Positions 13,446-13,995 of a DNA stretch of 13,995 nt are shown piece by piece; the stretch's first letter is position 1, and each line of letters starts with the position of its first letter. The notes under the pieces are model-generated. The model saw only the letters and a list, made by a program, of their open reading frames with translations. It was not told where the DNA came from and made no database searches. The translations under genes were made by a program, and so were the position numbers. Source of the stretch: Acidobacteriota bacterium (GTDB lineage: Bacteria > Acidobacteriota > Terriglobia > Terriglobales > Acidobacteriaceae); contig JAJZMO010000165.1 of the NCBI GenBank assembly GCA_021798235.1, positions 1,859 to 15,853 of the forward strand, read 5' to 3'.

Positions 13446-13995
13446 GTGCCCCATCCGCTGCTCGTCTCCGATTTCGACTACCTCTTGCCGCCAGAGCAAA
13501 TCGCGCAGCAGCCGCTGGCAGACCGCGCAGGCGCACGCATGTTGCGCTTTGACCGCGCGACAGGAGCTTTTGCTGATGGAAATTTCCGCGACCTGCCAGG
13601 ATTGCTGCAATCGGGCGATCTGCTGGTGCTCAACAACAGTCGAGTGATTCCCGCGCGGCTCTTCGCACGCAGGGCTGGGTTGCACGCGCAGCCGGTGAGC
13701 GCAAAAAATCCTGCGGCCACGGAACATTTGCAGGGACGAATCGAAGTGCTACTGACCACGCAGCACGCGCCGTTGGAATGGAGCGCGCTGGTACGGCCCG
13801 GACGCAAATTGCCCGTGGGCGAGCGGCTCTTTTTTTATGCTGACGATGCAGCGGATTCGGCCACACCACTTCTGGAAGCCGAAATCATTGAACGCGAAGA
13901 GCGTGGAGAGCGCAGGCTGCGCTTTGAACCCGTGGCAGATTTTTACGCAGCGCTCGACCGTCTGGGCCACATGCCGCTACCGCCCTACATCCATC
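13446..13995 (+). CDS. queA: S-adenosylmethionine:tRNA ribosyltransferase-isomerase QueA (5' part, runs off the window)
   Basis: The frame is open from a GTG at 13446 to the end of the window, giving 183 complete codons of about 340-370 expected. QueA transfers and isomerises the ribosyl group of S-adenosylmethionine onto 7-aminomethyl-7-deazaguanine at tRNA position 34, making epoxyqueuosine. Diagnostic segments are [28 protein letters not shown] (5-32), [20 protein letters not shown] (57-76), [15 protein letters not shown] (114-128) and HMPLPPYIH (175-183). A modest insert after residue 78, with KNPAATEHL, is typical of several phyla. GTG is chosen because no ATG fits before the conserved SDFDY; a start at a nearby Leu codon is possible. 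It begins 4 nt after the acyltransferase stop. The 3' half is missing only because the window ends. Confidence 0.95.
   Translation, partial: MPHPLLVSDFDYLLPPEQIAQQPLADRAGARMLRFDRATGAFADGNFRDLPGLLQSGDLLVLNNSRVIPARLFARRAGLHAQPVSAKNPAATEHLQGRIEVLLTTQHAPLEWSALVRPGRKLPVGERLFFYADDAADSATPLLEAEIIEREERGERRLRFEPVADFYAALDRLGHMPLPPYIH

Overview
This is chromosomal DNA of moderately high G+C from a Gram-negative-type bacterium. I favour an acidobacterium (Acidobacteriota, Terriglobia-like). The grounds are the combination of a futalosine-pathway chorismate dehydratase (MqnA), several paralogous seven-bladed propeller lipoproteins, a solitary MCE/MlaD-type envelope protein with a repeat-rich C-terminus, and a small orphan protein that resembles, from memory only, short conserved acidobacterial proteins. 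No rRNA, tRNA, insertion sequence, phage gene or CRISPR array is visible. The assignment is an inference from gene content.

Layout. Positions 1-945 (minus) hold mqnA, divergent from a YgiD-type extradiol dioxygenase (1036-1815, plus), which ends in a possible terminator. From 2087 to 7446 everything reads on the minus strand, in transcription order: an MCE/MlaD-like protein, then three paralogous beta-propeller lipoproteins. The two propeller genes nearest mqnA are close copies, apparently a tandem duplication, and each is followed by a strong A/T-flanked hairpin terminator. The first and third propeller genes share a nearly superimposable promoter-like element (TGGCAC, 17 nt, TACAAT). Positions 7447-7788 are non-coding and contain four CGGGAA-type motifs about one helical phase apart. 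An orphan 120-residue protein (7789-8151, plus) converges on recG (8173-10449, minus).

From 10499 to the window end the plus strand carries a compact run: an extended -10 promoter and leader hairpin, an ABC-2 type exporter (ATPase and permease overlapping by 8 nt), a DUF374 lysophospholipid acyltransferase, and the first 183 codons of queA. The acyltransferase and queA both lack a Shine-Dalgarno sequence. Each has TACAAT exactly 6 nt before its start codon, which suggests leaderless transcripts initiated inside the apparent operon.

Functionally the window mixes housekeeping genes (menaquinone synthesis, replication-fork rescue, tRNA queuosine) with envelope functions (MCE lipid-transport-type protein, propeller lipoproteins, ABC exporter, acyltransferase). 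I see no complete new defence or mobile system. The most distinctive points are the propeller gene family with its shared promoter, the exact 34-residue repeat in the MCE protein, the phased operator-like motifs upstream of that gene, the putative leaderless promoters, and an Ala/Lys-rich insert in the RecG helicase domain.
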